A stretch of DNA of 64,000 nt, from positions 1 to 64,000 of the forward strand of contig NZ_JAMFTH010000004.1 of assembly GCF_024195295.1 (NCBI RefSeq), in the 5' to 3' direction. Source of the DNA: Gilvimarinus xylanilyticus. Its GTDB lineage: Bacteria; Pseudomonadota; Gammaproteobacteria; Pseudomonadales; Cellvibrionaceae. Below the pieces are notes generated by a model. The model was given only the letters and a program-made list of their open reading frames with translations. It made no database searches and was not told the DNA's origin. Position numbers and translations under genes: made by a program. Every line of letters starts with the position of its first letter. Position 1 is the stretch's first letter. Shown piece after piece: positions 53,414-62,965 of this stretch.

Positions 53414-54583
53414 TTAGGTGCCATTTTCTGTGCTGGACTGAGGTGAAGAGTTCGCGTCCCGATATTGACTGGGCGTCATACCCACATGCTTTCGAAACAA
53501 AGTAAAAAACGACGAGCGTGAACGAAAACCTACCGACTCGTAAATTTCTTGTACCGACGATTTCGCCCACTCTTCACTGATCAAACGCGTCTTGACTTCC
53601 TCCAGCCGATACTCGTTGATAAACTCAAAGAAATTTTTCCCAAACTCTCGATTGATAACCTGAGAAAGCTGACGCGGAGACAGAGACAACTCCTCCGCCA
53701 AACGCTCAATGTTTAAACGGGGGCGACAATACAGTTTATCCTCCTCCATACGCATGGCTATATAGCCCTGAACAGTTTGATCCTCGTCCGAAGAAGGCTC
53801 ATCACTAGCGGCCATTTCCTTCTCGGGCGGTGCGGGAATCTGACGGGTGGCAGGCGCGTAAAAAAGACCCGCAAAAACAATAAAATATATTAATCCCAAT
53901 TCCAGCACGCCGGGTAAATGAACCACTGTTTCCATCAACGACCAGGGAGCCCAAGGGTAGAAAAATGGCGGCAGAATTTCTAACGCCCAGACCAACAGAA
54001 ACCCCCACACCATAAGCCTGAGCCACCCGTATTCCATCAACTCGACCGTGCAGAAACGATCTTTTAAACGCTCAGAGTAACGTTTGATATGGAAAAGCGT
54101 AGCGACTGCGTACCCAACAGAAGTAGCAAAACCCAGCACACACACCAGAACAAATTCACGCCAAAACATTACCCCAAGCACCGAATGCCATCCCAAAGGC
54201 TCAAAAGCCACAACAGCCAGCCCCGGTGCGAGAGGCCACATATAAGACCAGCGCCAGGGGTAAGACTCTGAGGTTAAAGCGCGCGTATAGTGATACAACA
54301 ACGGCCCATGAACACTGTAAACCAGTGCCCAGAGCGCATAACCGCGATCTCCCCAGATAGGATGTAGGACTCTGAACAGTGCGGGGTTATAAGTTAAAAG
54401 AAATACCAGCTGCCCTACCGCGAGCGAAACCAAAAATGCAGACAATAATCGCTGACTGAGCGGCCTCGGGGGCCTAACCAGCATCAACACCCCAAACACC
54501 AGACACTGGAACATCAACATGATCAAGATCAGGTCATAGGCATTAAACTGGGGTTGGCTGAGCCATTCGTAAAATAGGTGCAT
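53414..54583 (-). CDS. Membrane-bound AraC-family regulator
   Basis: A 389-aa regulator with about seven hydrophobic segments in the first 240 residues (LILIMLMFQCLVFGVLMLV, then further helices) and a C-terminal AraC/XylS DNA-binding domain. The latter has two HTHs: IERLAEELSLSPRQLSQVIN and SSVQEIYESVGFRSRSSFFTLFRKHVGMTPSQYR. The start is placed at the ATG at 54583 (MHLFYEWLSQ). A LacI-type operator is 99 bp upstream, so it may itself be sugar-controlled. It may sense a periplasmic or membrane signal and control the redox cluster or xylAB (inferred). Confidence 0.85.
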   Translation of the reverse strand: MHLFYEWLSQPQFNAYDLILIMLMFQCLVFGVLMLVRPPRPLSQRLLSAFLVSLAVGQLVFLLTYNPALFRVLHPIWGDRGYALWALVYSVHGPLLYHYTRALTSESYPWRWSYMWPLAPGLAVVAFEPLGWHSVLGVMFWREFVLVCVLGFATSVGYAVATLFHIKRYSERLKDRFCTVELMEYGWLRLMVWGFLLVWALEILPPFFYPWAPWSLMETVVHLPGVLELGLIYFIVFAGLFYAPATRQIPAPPEKEMAASDEPSSDEDQTVQGYIAMRMEEDKLYCRPRLNIERLAEELSLSPRQLSQVINREFGKNFFEFINEYRLEEVKTRLISEEWAKSSVQEIYESVGFRSRSSFFTLFRKHVGMTPSQYRDANSSPQSSTENGT

Positions 54584-54681
54584 CACGGTACCTTGAAGTC
54601 GTTTTTGCCCCGGTATGTTTATCGTTATTGTTGAATTCCGTGCTCTACCCAAGCTTCAACTTGTCTAAAGCCATGATATAC

Positions 54682-54699
54682 GTTAAAGTTAACGTTAAC
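54682..54699. promoter_or_regulatory. LacI-type operator, copy 3
   Basis: GTTAAAGTTAACGTTAAC differs from the other copies at two positions and keeps the palindromic core. It lies 99 bp before the AraC-type gene, in the divergent region shared with xylB. Confidence 0.75.
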
Positions 54700-55146
54700 A
54701 AGCATCTGCGATGCTGGGATAAGAACTCACTCAGAGAATTTCATTAATCAATAGACAATGGGTGCCCTGAAGCACAAAGAGTTCTTTTATAGCTTCATAT
54801 AGACTGCTTGAAGATAAGAAATTTACAACCCAAAACCATATAAATCAACGACTTGAATGATGCACCTGAAGGATTGATAACTGTTTCCACAGGGTCAGGG
54901 GTATAAGTACGACATACCTGAAATCGTCACATCATGTTTTACAAAAACATGATTTTGTATTTCGGAGCATCAATCAAACGAAAAATTTTAAGGGTTAGCA
55001 CGGAGAGAAATAGCTTATTTTGATTACCGAAATCCGGCTAAATAAGGCGCTTTAAATTGTCGAACATCGTCAGATTGCACGCGATTCCACTGCAGCCCCG
55101 ACCAGTACTGACCCCCTAATAACAAACGAATACAACGAGACACACT
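54700..55146. other. Promoter region of xylB
   Basis: About 450 bp of AT-rich DNA between the divergent AraC-type and xylB genes. It must hold the xylAB promoter. No gene or strong palindrome beyond the operator at 54682 is seen. Confidence 0.4.
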
Positions 55147-56646
55147 ATGTACTTTCTTGGTTTAGATATCGGCAGTTCCTCGGTTAAATTGTCCGTTATT
55201 GATGGCGACAGCGGTAAGCGGGTGGCCAACGCCACCTACCCTCCGCAAGAAATGACTATCAATGCCCCTGAATCAGGCTGGGCCGAGCAAGCACCGGAAG
55301 ACTGGTGGGACGCCGTAAAAAAAGGCTGTGAGCAGCTTTGGCAAATTAAGCCGGAAGCCAGAGATAACATCGACGCCATCGGGATTTCCTACCAAATGCA
55401 CGGCTTGGTTGCCGTGGACAAGGACGGCAAAGTGCTGCGTCCGTCCATCATCTGGTGCGACAGCCGCGCGGTGGCCACCGGCGAACAGGCCTTTTCCGAA
55501 CTGGGCAAGGACTGGTGCATGGAGCATTTGCTGAACGCCCCCGGCAACTTCACCGCAGCCAAGCTGCGCTGGGTCCAGGAGAACGAGCCCGAGCTCTACA
55601 GCCGTATTCACAAGATTCTGCTACCCGGTGATTACATTGCCCTCAAGCTAACCGGTGAATGCACCACTACCGCCTCCGGTTTATCCGAAGGGGTATTTTG
55701 GGATTTTTCGGAAAATCAGGTTGCGGATAAGCTGCTAAAACATTGGCACATTGACCCCGTTTTATTGCCCAGACAGGTGCTTAACTTAGGTGTACAGGGT
55801 GAGGTGAATGAAATCGCCGCCCGCGAGCTCGGCATCAACGCCGGTGCCAAGTTGGCCTTCCGCGCAGGCGATCAAGTTGCCAACGCAATGAGTCTTAATG
55901 TACTAGAGCCCGGCGACGTCGCTACTACCGCTGGCACCTCTGGGGTCGTTTACGCCGTGACCGACAAAAACATCGCCGACCCAGATCAGCGAATCAATAC
56001 TTTTTTACACGTGAATAAAGGCGATGCCGAGGCACATCGCGGCCTACTAGCGTGTATTAACGGTGCAGGGCGAATGAACAGTTGGCTGCGAGGCGTGCTG
56101 AGCACAGGCGGCGATCTTTCTTACCCCACATTAAATGAGCTAGGTGAGTCCGTAGACCCGGGCAGTGATGGATTAAACGTATTCCCTTTTGGTAACGGCG
56201 CCGAGCGCATCATGCGCAACAAGTTATTGTCTGCACAATTGGACGGTCTGGATTTGAACCGCCACGGGGTTAACCACATCGCCCGCGCTACGCAAGAGGG
56301 TGTGGCCTACGCAATGAATCTAGGCTTTGACTTGATCAAAGATTTGGGCGCCGAAACCCGGATCGTTCGCGCCGGCCACAGCAATATGTTTTTAAGCCCG
56401 GTTTTCACTAGCGCGTTCGTCAACCTGATCGGCGCACCACTGGAGTTGTACCAGACCGACAGCGCCGACGGTGTCGCCCGCGCCGCAGCCTGGGGCTGCG
56501 ATTTCTACACCAGCCGTGACGATGTGTTCCGCACCTTAACGTGCAAAGCCGTACTCGAACCGCAAGCCCAACTACAAAACCAATATCAAGATCTGTACGG
56601 CCAATGGCGCACGGCGGTCGAGCAGCGTTTAATACAAAACCACTGA
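55147..56646 (+). CDS. xylB: Xylulokinase
   Basis: A 499-aa FGGY-family kinase that phosphorylates D-xylulose with ATP. The phosphate-1 loop is [15 protein letters not shown], the sugar-binding segment is [10 protein letters not shown] with WCDSRA, the phosphate-2 loop is [13 protein letters not shown], and the adenosine motif is [11 protein letters not shown]. Length is normal. It precedes xylA by 67 bp and forms with it the last catabolic step before the pentose phosphate pathway. Confidence 0.96.
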   Translation: MYFLGLDIGSSSVKLSVIDGDSGKRVANATYPPQEMTINAPESGWAEQAPEDWWDAVKKGCEQLWQIKPEARDNIDAIGISYQMHGLVAVDKDGKVLRPSIIWCDSRAVATGEQAFSELGKDWCMEHLLNAPGNFTAAKLRWVQENEPELYSRIHKILLPGDYIALKLTGECTTTASGLSEGVFWDFSENQVADKLLKHWHIDPVLLPRQVLNLGVQGEVNEIAARELGINAGAKLAFRAGDQVANAMSLNVLEPGDVATTAGTSGVVYAVTDKNIADPDQRINTFLHVNKGDAEAHRGLLACINGAGRMNSWLRGVLSTGGDLSYPTLNELGESVDPGSDGLNVFPFGNGAERIMRNKLLSAQLDGLDLNRHGVNHIARATQEGVAYAMNLGFDLIKDLGAETRIVRAGHSNMFLSPVFTSAFVNLIGAPLELYQTDSADGVARAAAWGCDFYTSRDDVFRTLTCKAVLEPQAQLQNQYQDLYGQWRTAVEQRLIQNH

Positions 56647-56713
56647 TTCACAACAACACGGGCCACCCCAGGGCAAGGCCCAATCTATTAACCACAGAGC
56701 CAAAAGGTTTTTT

Positions 56714-58045
56714 ATGAGCATTACATTAGGTGATAAAGAGTATTTCCCCGGAGTCGAAAAAATTCAGTACGAGGGTGCCGAGTCCGATAATCCACTCGCC
56801 TTTAAATGGTACGACGAAAATAAAGTCGTCGCGGGAAAAACCATGAAGGAACACTTCAAGTTTGCGGTCTCCTACTGGCACACCTTCTGCGGCGCCGGTC
56901 ACGACCCTTTCGGTCCAGGGCCCTTCATATTTCCATGGAACGAAGGTAAAGATGCCGACACCCGCGCGCGCATGAAGCTGGACGCAGCTTTTGAATTTTT
57001 CACCAAATTAGGCACTCCCTACTACTGCTTCCACGATGTAGATGTGATTGAGGAAGGCAACTCCCGCAGCGAGACCAGCGCACGCTTAGCCAAATGGGTA
57101 GGCTGGGCCAAAGAGAAACAAAAAGAGTCTGGCGTTAAGCTTTTATGGGGTACATCAAACTTGTTCAGCAACCCACGCTTTATGAACGGTGCCTCCACCA
57201 ACCCAGACTTTAACGTGGTTGCCTACGCTGGTGCACAACTTAAAGACGCTATGGATGCCACCATCGAACTCGGCGGTGAAAACTACGTGTTCTGGGGCGG
57301 CAGAGAAGGTTACATGAGCCTGCTGAATAGCGATGTAAAGCGCGAACAGGAGCACCTAGCTCGTTTTCTAACGATCGCACGTGATTACGGACGCGCCAAT
57401 GGTTTTACAGGTAACTTCCTGATTGAGCCCAAACCAATGGAGCCGACCAAACACCAGTACGATTTCGACAGCGAAACCGTTATAGGCTTCTTACGTCATC
57501 ACGGCCTCGATAAAGACTTTAAGCTGAACATTGAAACCAACCACGCCACGCTGGCACAACATACCATGGACCACGAAATGCAAGTCGCCGCCAACGCCGG
57601 CATGCTGGGCTCCATCGATGCAAACCGCGGTGATTACCAGAACTCGTGGGACACGGATCAGTTCCCCTACAACATCAACGAAACCGTTGAGATGATGCTG
57701 GTGCTGCTGCGCCACGGCGGCTTCCAAGGCGGCGGTGTAAACTTCGATGCGAAACGTCGTCGCAACTCCACAGACATGAACGACACCTTCCACGGACACA
57801 TCGGCGGTATGGACGTATTCGCCCGCTCACTGCTGATTGCAGATGACCTGATCCAAAAGTCTCCGCTTGAGAAAATGCGGGCCGAGCGTTACGCCTCATT
57901 CGATAATGGTAACGGCGCCGATTTTGAACAGGGAAAACTAACTTTGGAGCAACTGGCTGACATTGGCAACAGTGTAGGTGAGCCTAATCAGACCAGTGGA
58001 CAGCAAGAGCTGTATGAAAACATCATTAATCGTTATGTACGCTAA
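56714..58045 (+). CDS. xylA: Xylose isomerase, class II
   Basis: A 443-aa metal-dependent isomerase turning D-xylose into D-xylulose. The length and N-terminal extension mark class II. Catalytic His107 and Asp110 are in CFHDVDV. The metal and substrate ligands are in [29 protein letters not shown] and [17 protein letters not shown]. It is the last gene before the right end of the transposon; its terminator is at 58074. It acts in the cytoplasm on xylose delivered by the MFS porter and GH43. Confidence 0.98.
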   Translation: MSITLGDKEYFPGVEKIQYEGAESDNPLAFKWYDENKVVAGKTMKEHFKFAVSYWHTFCGAGHDPFGPGPFIFPWNEGKDADTRARMKLDAAFEFFTKLGTPYYCFHDVDVIEEGNSRSETSARLAKWVGWAKEKQKESGVKLLWGTSNLFSNPRFMNGASTNPDFNVVAYAGAQLKDAMDATIELGGENYVFWGGREGYMSLLNSDVKREQEHLARFLTIARDYGRANGFTGNFLIEPKPMEPTKHQYDFDSETVIGFLRHHGLDKDFKLNIETNHATLAQHTMDHEMQVAANAGMLGSIDANRGDYQNSWDTDQFPYNINETVEMMLVLLRHGGFQGGGVNFDAKRRRNSTDMNDTFHGHIGGMDVFARSLLIADDLIQKSPLEKMRAERYASFDNGNGADFEQGKLTLEQLADIGNSVGEPNQTSGQQELYENIINRYVR

Positions 58046-58073
58046 GCGGCTCTCGCGATAAGGCAACCACACC

Positions 58074-58104
58074 AAAGCGGTCTTTGCCGCGTAAAGACCG
58101 CTTT
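58074..58104 (+). terminator. Terminator of xylBA
   Basis: AAAGCGGTCTTT (58074-58085), loop GCCGCGT, AAAGACCGCTTT (58093-58104): perfect 12-bp stem 28 bp after the xylA stop. The T-run is short, but the stem carries its own Ts. Confidence 0.85.
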
Positions 58105-58238
58105 CGACACTAATCATCGCTTTGGCAAAAGCTAAGCCTCCTTCCTCGCCGCCATATGGGACTGCTGGCAAAATTAGCTCTCAAGCTGATCAGAAATCAC
58201 TCAACCCGCAGAAAAGCGTTAAAATACGATCTCAAAAT

Positions 58239-58286
58239 GGCCAAACTATGGTACCAACTGCTGGCCAAACTATGGGTACCCGCACA
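58239..58286. repeat. Transposon right end: two TnsB-type sites and terminal repeat
   Basis: GGCCAAACTATGG is present twice as direct repeats, at 58239-58251 and 58263-58275, and the element ends ...GGGTACCCGCACA at 58286. Reverse-complemented, the last 24 bases match the left end apart from one shifted base. Direct spacing is 24 bp. Confidence 0.85.
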
Positions 58287-58306
58287 TTCAGGTAGCGGCT
58301 TTTTTT
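58287..58306 (+). terminator. Right half of the split tRNA terminator
   Basis: TTCA (58287-58290) repeats bases 335-338. TAGCGGCTTT (58293-58302) is the missing partner of 322-331 and is followed by more Ts. It marks where the chromosome resumes. Confidence 0.85.
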
Positions 58307-58307
58307 A

Positions 58308-58398
58308 TTGCCCATAGCTCAGTTGGTTAGAGCATCCGACTCACCTCTCTATAAAACCCTGGGGCAGGTCCACTGCTCCTCTCTGCGCGGGCCCACCA
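58308..58398 (+). pseudogene. Broken second copy of the tRNA-CAU gene
   Basis: The 5' half from TAGCTCAG to CCGACTCA is identical to the intact tRNA at 240. Then about 19 foreign bases replace the anticodon-stem 3' side, GGCAGGTC is kept, the T-arm is lost, and GCGGGCCCACCA returns. The acceptor 5' strand (TTGCCCA) no longer pairs fully. The gene is dead. The 60-codon frame that starts here (MPIAQLVRASD...) is the well-known false ORF of tRNA sequences. Confidence 0.85.
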
Positions 58399-58402
58399 TA
58401 CG

Positions 58403-58436
58403 AAAAGCCGCTATCTTTTTGGGTAGCGGCTTTTTT
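58403..58436 (+). terminator. Intact terminator behind the broken tRNA
   Basis: AAAAGCCGCTA (58403-58413) pairs with TAGCGGCTTTT (58424-58434), followed by TT. It shows what the split terminator of the first tRNA looked like. Confidence 0.93.
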
Positions 58437-58553
58437 ATTGTCCGCCGCGAAGCACCCTCTACGCCCGCTCCCCTAGCCCCTAGCCCCTAGGCTCACCGGA
58501 ACCGTTACCAATTGCCTCTGTCCAAGTCACGCAATAAAGATAACGGAAACACT

Positions 58554-59240
58554 ATGGACGGCGTTCGAGCCACGGACATTGACGACGGAATTTTCGATGT
58601 TGCCCCCGCGCCTGGGCGACACTTTCGTGTCTGGACGGTGGTGTTAGCCATATCGATTTTAGCACACTTGCTTCTCGGCTGGCTGTGGAGTTTGTATGAA
58701 CTTAAGCCAATACCCGAAACAAATACCGTTACGCTGAAAGTAAAAATGAAGCGGATGGAAGTTTCTGCCCCGGTTAGAGTGTCCGATAATCCCGCTACAA
58801 CACCAAGCGTTATACAGCATACAGAACAGGATGCCCCTAAATCGCCAGTTAAAGCTCGCCAGACACAGACAGCCCCATCAGAACCCAACCCGGTTCGCAC
58901 GACCATAAAACCTGCTCAAGCTGAACCGATAAACACCCAGCATCCAATCTCCACCTCCCCGTCTCCAGCGTCAAACCCCAGCACTCAGAGCGTATTTGAC
59001 CCTCGTTTACAAGCAAAACTTAATCGGGCCGGCGGCGCTGCTCGCGCCGCGCCTTCGGCAACATTCTATACAGATATCAGTGGCAGCACACGGCTGGAGC
59101 TGGGCGAAGGCAAGTGTTTGCGCTCAAAGGTAGAAGATAAACGGGGCTTTACCACCAACTGGTATTTAACCGGCTGTAATCAGCAACAGAGCGAAGGCGA
59201 TAAAATTATTCAGGCTCTGGAGCGTCGCCTCAAACGTTAA
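58554..59240 (+). CDS. TonB/TolA-like single-span membrane protein
   Basis: A 228-aa protein outside the transposon. It has an N-terminal cytoplasmic tail, one membrane segment (about 25-46, VLAISILAHLLLGWLWSLY), a Pro/Gln/Ser-rich periplasmic linker and a small C-terminal domain with two Cys (EGKCLRSKV and LTGCNQQQ). This is the layout of TonB-like energy transducers, but the C-terminal sequence is not a clear TonB_C. The ATG at 58554 is chosen over an earlier TTG at 58512. It converges with the TetR gene (11-bp overlap). Confidence 0.7.
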   Translation: MDGVRATDIDDGIFDVAPAPGRHFRVWTVVLAISILAHLLLGWLWSLYELKPIPETNTVTLKVKMKRMEVSAPVRVSDNPATTPSVIQHTEQDAPKSPVKARQTQTAPSEPNPVRTTIKPAQAEPINTQHPISTSPSPASNPSTQSVFDPRLQAKLNRAGGAARAAPSATFYTDISGSTRLELGEGKCLRSKVEDKRGFTTNWYLTGCNQQQSEGDKIIQALERRLKR

Positions 59241-59859
59241 GCGTTTGCACCTGCCGGGCGACAATCGCTTTCGCACTTTCCATAGCCGCCGGGCTCAGGC
59301 TTGTTTGCTGGCTGCCCAGGCGCCGCAACAAGGGCGTGCGCCCGACCAGTAAAAAGGTTACCTGCCCCACCAGCATATGGGTTTGCAGTATCACCTCGCG
59401 GGAGTGGGGTGAGGCATCACAGATTTTCGCCACCAATACACATAAAAAATTCTGCACACGGGAGAAGGCGTTTTCATACAGCGCTTCGAAGGCCTGGGTG
59501 GGCGACACCTGTTCGCGCAGAACCAGCATTAACCATTTTTCGGCCTCGGCATCGGTGGCAAACACATCAATCATACGGTGCAGTGTTTGGGTCAGCATAT
59601 CGCGCGCTTGGCTTGCGCTCAGTGGCTGCGGATCGGGCATTTGCGCGTAGGATAATTTTTCCAGGATGCGGCGGCTTATTTGCCCGACAATGGCAAGGTA
59701 CAAGCCCTGCTTGTTACCAAAGTAATAAGCAATAGAACCGATGTTCGCGCCCGCTTTATCTGCAATCATGCGCGTAGTGGTGGCTTTAAAACCCAGCTCG
59801 CCGAACAGGGCAATACCCGCTTCCAACAATTTGGCTTCGGTGGTTTCACGCTCAGTCAT
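59230..59859 (-). CDS. TetR-family repressor (CecR-like)
   Basis: A 209-aa regulator. The N-terminal HTH is KLLEAGIALFGELGFKATTTRMIADKAGANIGSIAYYFGNK, here given only for its key end IAYYFGNK. The C-terminal part resembles the CecR (DUF1956) ligand domain. The ATG at 59859 overlaps the RND stop codon by 8 bp, so it is the last gene of the efflux operon and probably represses it. Confidence 0.9.
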   Translation of the reverse strand: MTERETTEAKLLEAGIALFGELGFKATTTRMIADKAGANIGSIAYYFGNKQGLYLAIVGQISRRILEKLSYAQMPDPQPLSASQARDMLTQTLHRMIDVFATDAEAEKWLMLVLREQVSPTQAFEALYENAFSRVQNFLCVLVAKICDASPHSREVILQTHMLVGQVTFLLVGRTPLLRRLGSQQTSLSPAAMESAKAIVARQVQTLNV

Positions 59860-62800
59860 TGGGGGTACCCTGCGCAACCTGATCGCCGACCTTGTCTACC
59901 GATATTTTAAAGGCGTAGCTGTATAACACCGGCACCACCAACAGCGACATCACCGTCCCCACCGCCAAACCAAAAGCCATAGCGCTGGCCATGCCGTAAA
60001 ACAGTGGGTCGCGACTGAAGATAAGCGGCAAAAAACCCAGAACGGTCGTCACCGTAGACATAATAATGGGCCGCAGCCGTCTGACTGAGGCGCTCACTAT
60101 CGCTTCGGCGGCGAGCAGGTCGGGATCTTTGCGGTCGATATCAATGCGGTCAATTAACACAATGGCATTGTTGATAATAATACCCGCTAGACTGTATAGC
60201 CCCAGGAGCACCATAAAACCAAAGTCGGCTCGCATCACCAGCAGCCCTACGGCTACGCCGACAATAACCAAAGGAATTGTGACGACAATCAGCAGCGGAC
60301 GCTTGAAGGAGTTAAACTGTGCCACCAGTAAAATAAAGATTAACCCAATGCAGATGGGCAGGTTTTCCTGCAAGGCGGCCTGCCCCTCGGCCGACATTTT
60401 GACCACGCCGTCATACTCAATCCAGTGACCGGGCGGCAGCGTTTTCTCTAACTCGTTAAACGCCTCGGCCACTTTAGGCTGCATTTGTTCGGCGGTTAGC
60501 TGCGTACTGCGCGCCTGAACGGTAATGGTACGCACCAGGTTTTCGCGGTCTATACGACCGTAACCACTGGTCATTTTTATTTCCGCTACCTGATTGAGCG
60601 GCACCCCACGACCATCGGATTCCAGTGGGTACACGGTAAGAGATTTTAAACGCTCCAGGCTGCTGCGCTCCTCGTCATCGTTTCGCAGCATGATGGGGAT
60701 CAACTTATCGCCCTCGCGAAATCGCGACAGCTGGTATCCGTCTATGGCGCCTTCCAAGGATTGAGCGATGTCTTCCGAGGTGACATCTGCCGCGCGAGCC
60801 TGGGCTTGGTTTACGTCGACATCCAACGCCGAAACCCGGGCCTCCCAGCTGTGTTTAATATCCTGCGCACCGGGTTGGCGTGCGAGTATGGCCTCGGCAT
60901 CGCGGGCGGCATTAAACAAGACTTCGCGATCCGGGCCTTTAATTTGCACTTCCAGCAAATTACTGTCTGAAGGCCCCAAAAACATCTTAACCACCTGGGC
61001 GCGAATTTCGGGATGGCGCTGACTCATATACTGACGCAAACGCTGAATGACGGCATCGACCTGATCGCGCTGTTGAACATTTACCACCAAAAAACCCTTG
61101 TTTACCGCTGGATCAATCGGGGTTAACGACAACACAAAACGCGGCCCGCCAAAACCGGCATAGGCAGCCACGCTGGCAACGCCTTCGCGCAGCGAATCAG
61201 AGTCGAGAATTTCCCGGCTTAATTGCTGCACCGATTCATCGGCTAAGGTCGGGGAAATATCCACCGGAAAATCGATATACACCAATACTTGGTTGCGATC
61301 CGAATCGGGGAAAAATTTTTGCGGCACCATTTGCATAAGTGCCACCCCAACCACCAGTAGCCCCGCCATGCTGAGTAAAAAAATAACTCTGTGGGTCAGG
61401 GCGCGACGGATCAAGCCGTCGTAACGACTGCTCATAAAACGAAACAGTCGGTCCGATAGAGACAGCTTGGTATTGCTCTGCGCCTGCGCGGGCAAGGTTA
61501 AAAACCGATGGCACAGCACCGGGGTTACCGTGAGCGATAAAAACCACGAGGTACTCAGAGTAATAGCGATGACGATGGAAATAGAGCGCGTGTATTCCCC
61601 GGCTACATGGTTCGCGAGCATAAGCGGCAAAAACACTAAAATGGTAGTAAGCGTCGAAGACAGTAGTGGCAGCGCCAACTCGGCACCGGTGGTGCGCAAG
61701 GCTTCATCCCGCGAGTCGCCGCTCTCCAGTCGGGTTTTAAAATCTTCGGCCACCACAATGGCATTGTCCACCAACAAACCCAGCGAAATAACCAGCGTCG
61801 CCAGGCTCATGCGCTGCAGCGACATGTCCATAAAGCCCATAATCGCCAGGGTAACCAGCATAACCGCCGGGATTAATGAGCCCACAATAACCCCGGTGCG
61901 CCCCCCCAAAAATAGAATGACCACTGCCAACACAATGGCCAGGGTTTGCAGCACACTGGAGGTTACACCGTAGACGGCGTTGGCTACCTGCTCGGACTGA
62001 AAGGTCATAATCTCCAGCTGGTAGCCGGCGGGTAAGCTTTGCTGCAGCTGCTCGATTTTTGCTTTGACCTGATGGCCATAGTCGAGCACGCTGCGCCCAT
62101 CCAGCATAGAAATCGCCAAGACTATCGCCCGCCTGCCATTAAAATAGGCGGTTTGGCTGACAGGCTCTTGGTAGCCGCGCTCGATATCGCCCAAATCTCC
62201 CAGGCGTATGGAACCGCCGGTACCGGGCAGTTTAATCTCGGCGTTGGCCAAATCATCCAAACTGTCATAGGCCCCGCTTACCTGTACGGCAAAACGCTGG
62301 GGGCCGGCCTCCATCTCTGCCGCGGGCGGCAAAATATTGCGCTGCTGTAACTGCGAGGTTAACTGTCCCGGCGACAGGCCCAGCTCTGCCAGACGCGCCT
62401 CGGGTAAATTAATATAAATCCGCTCGGCCTGGACGCCTAACAGCTCGACCCGCTTACTGCCCTCCAAGGAATACAACTCAGCGCGAATATGCTCGGCCAT
62501 TTCCAACTGCTCGGCGTGGCTGTAGACATCGGATGACAGCGCCGCTGTAACCACGGCCACATCGCCAAAGTCGTCGTTAAACACCGTTTTTTGCGTACCC
62601 TCGGGCAGGGATGTATAGGCGGTGGAAATTTTTTGCCGCACCTCGTCCCAAATTTGGTCCAGATCAAAAAATTCGTCGCGAATTTCGATATGAATTAACG
62701 AGCGTCCGCGCATGGAAGTGGAACGGATAGACTCCACCTGCCCCACTTCGCGAATGCTCGCCTCAAGGGGTTTGGTAATTTTCTCTTCGACCTGCTCTGC

Positions 62801-62965
62801 CGAGAGGCCAGGAAAGGCGGTACTAGCCAAAGCCTCGCGAATGATAATTTTGGGGTCTTCGCGCGCCGGCAAGGTGAAGTAGTTGCTGAGGCCAAACAGC
62901 ACGGAAAGCACCAGGCACAGCAACAGGACCGGGCGATAGCGATAGGCGAGCTGGGAAATATTCAT
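59852..62965 (-). CDS. RND efflux transporter, inner-membrane pump
   Basis: A 1037-aa HAE1-type pump. It opens MNISQLAYRYRPVLLLCLVL, has two large periplasmic loops and twelve membrane segments, with the proton-relay segment GLLVDNAIVVAEDFKTRLE in TM4 and GIIINNAIVLIDRIDIDRK in TM10. The motif PAREDPKIIIREA is typical of a subgroup encoded next to CecR-like regulators. It is directly joined to the membrane-fusion gene (shared base 62965). It exports small toxic compounds through an outer-membrane channel not in the window. Confidence 0.96.
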   Translation of the reverse strand: MNISQLAYRYRPVLLLCLVLSVLFGLSNYFTLPAREDPKIIIREALASTAFPGLSAEQVEEKITKPLEASIREVGQVESIRSTSMRGRSLIHIEIRDEFFDLDQIWDEVRQKISTAYTSLPEGTQKTVFNDDFGDVAVVTAALSSDVYSHAEQLEMAEHIRAELYSLEGSKRVELLGVQAERIYINLPEARLAELGLSPGQLTSQLQQRNILPPAAEMEAGPQRFAVQVSGAYDSLDDLANAEIKLPGTGGSIRLGDLGDIERGYQEPVSQTAYFNGRRAIVLAISMLDGRSVLDYGHQVKAKIEQLQQSLPAGYQLEIMTFQSEQVANAVYGVTSSVLQTLAIVLAVVILFLGGRTGVIVGSLIPAVMLVTLAIMGFMDMSLQRMSLATLVISLGLLVDNAIVVAEDFKTRLESGDSRDEALRTTGAELALPLLSSTLTTILVFLPLMLANHVAGEYTRSISIVIAITLSTSWFLSLTVTPVLCHRFLTLPAQAQSNTKLSLSDRLFRFMSSRYDGLIRRALTHRVIFLLSMAGLLVVGVALMQMVPQKFFPDSDRNQVLVYIDFPVDISPTLADESVQQLSREILDSDSLREGVASVAAYAGFGGPRFVLSLTPIDPAVNKGFLVVNVQQRDQVDAVIQRLRQYMSQRHPEIRAQVVKMFLGPSDSNLLEVQIKGPDREVLFNAARDAEAILARQPGAQDIKHSWEARVSALDVDVNQAQARAADVTSEDIAQSLEGAIDGYQLSRFREGDKLIPIMLRNDDEERSSLERLKSLTVYPLESDGRGVPLNQVAEIKMTSGYGRIDRENLVRTITVQARSTQLTAEQMQPKVAEAFNELEKTLPPGHWIEYDGVVKMSAEGQAALQENLPICIGLIFILLVAQFNSFKRPLLIVVTIPLVIVGVAVGLLVMRADFGFMVLLGLYSLAGIIINNAIVLIDRIDIDRKDPDLLAAEAIVSASVRRLRPIIMSTVTTVLGFLPLIFSRDPLFYGMASAMAFGLAVGTVMSLLVVPVLYSYAFKISVDKVGDQVAQGTPND

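Larger units (their letters stand above)
339..58286. mobile_element. Tn7-like transposon, ~57.9 kb, inserted behind tRNA-CAU
   Basis: The left end reads TGTGCGGGGTACCATAG and the right end, reverse-complemented, reads TGTGCGGGTACCCATAG, continuing in both cases to TTTGGCC. TGT/ACA termini with internal repeated 13-mers match Tn7-like ends bound by TnsB. Flanking TTCA is repeated; Tn7 normally gives 5 bp, so one base differs. Insertion is 22 bp past the tRNA CCA, comparable with the short fixed distance of Tn7 from glmS. The tnsAB-tnsC-tniQ genes lie in the tRNA-proximal quarter. All genes from 688 to 58045 fall between the ends, so the restriction, repair and xylan genes are inferred cargo. 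Later insertions (IS66 relic) are nested. I found no other copy of the end motif by eye, which is not an exhaustive search. Confidence 0.85.

Noticed and set aside
58308-58490. 60-codon ORF beginning MPIAQLVRASD
   Set aside because: This is the usual false translation of a tRNA 5' half (CCCATAGCTCAGTTGG...). It overlaps the broken tRNA and its terminator.
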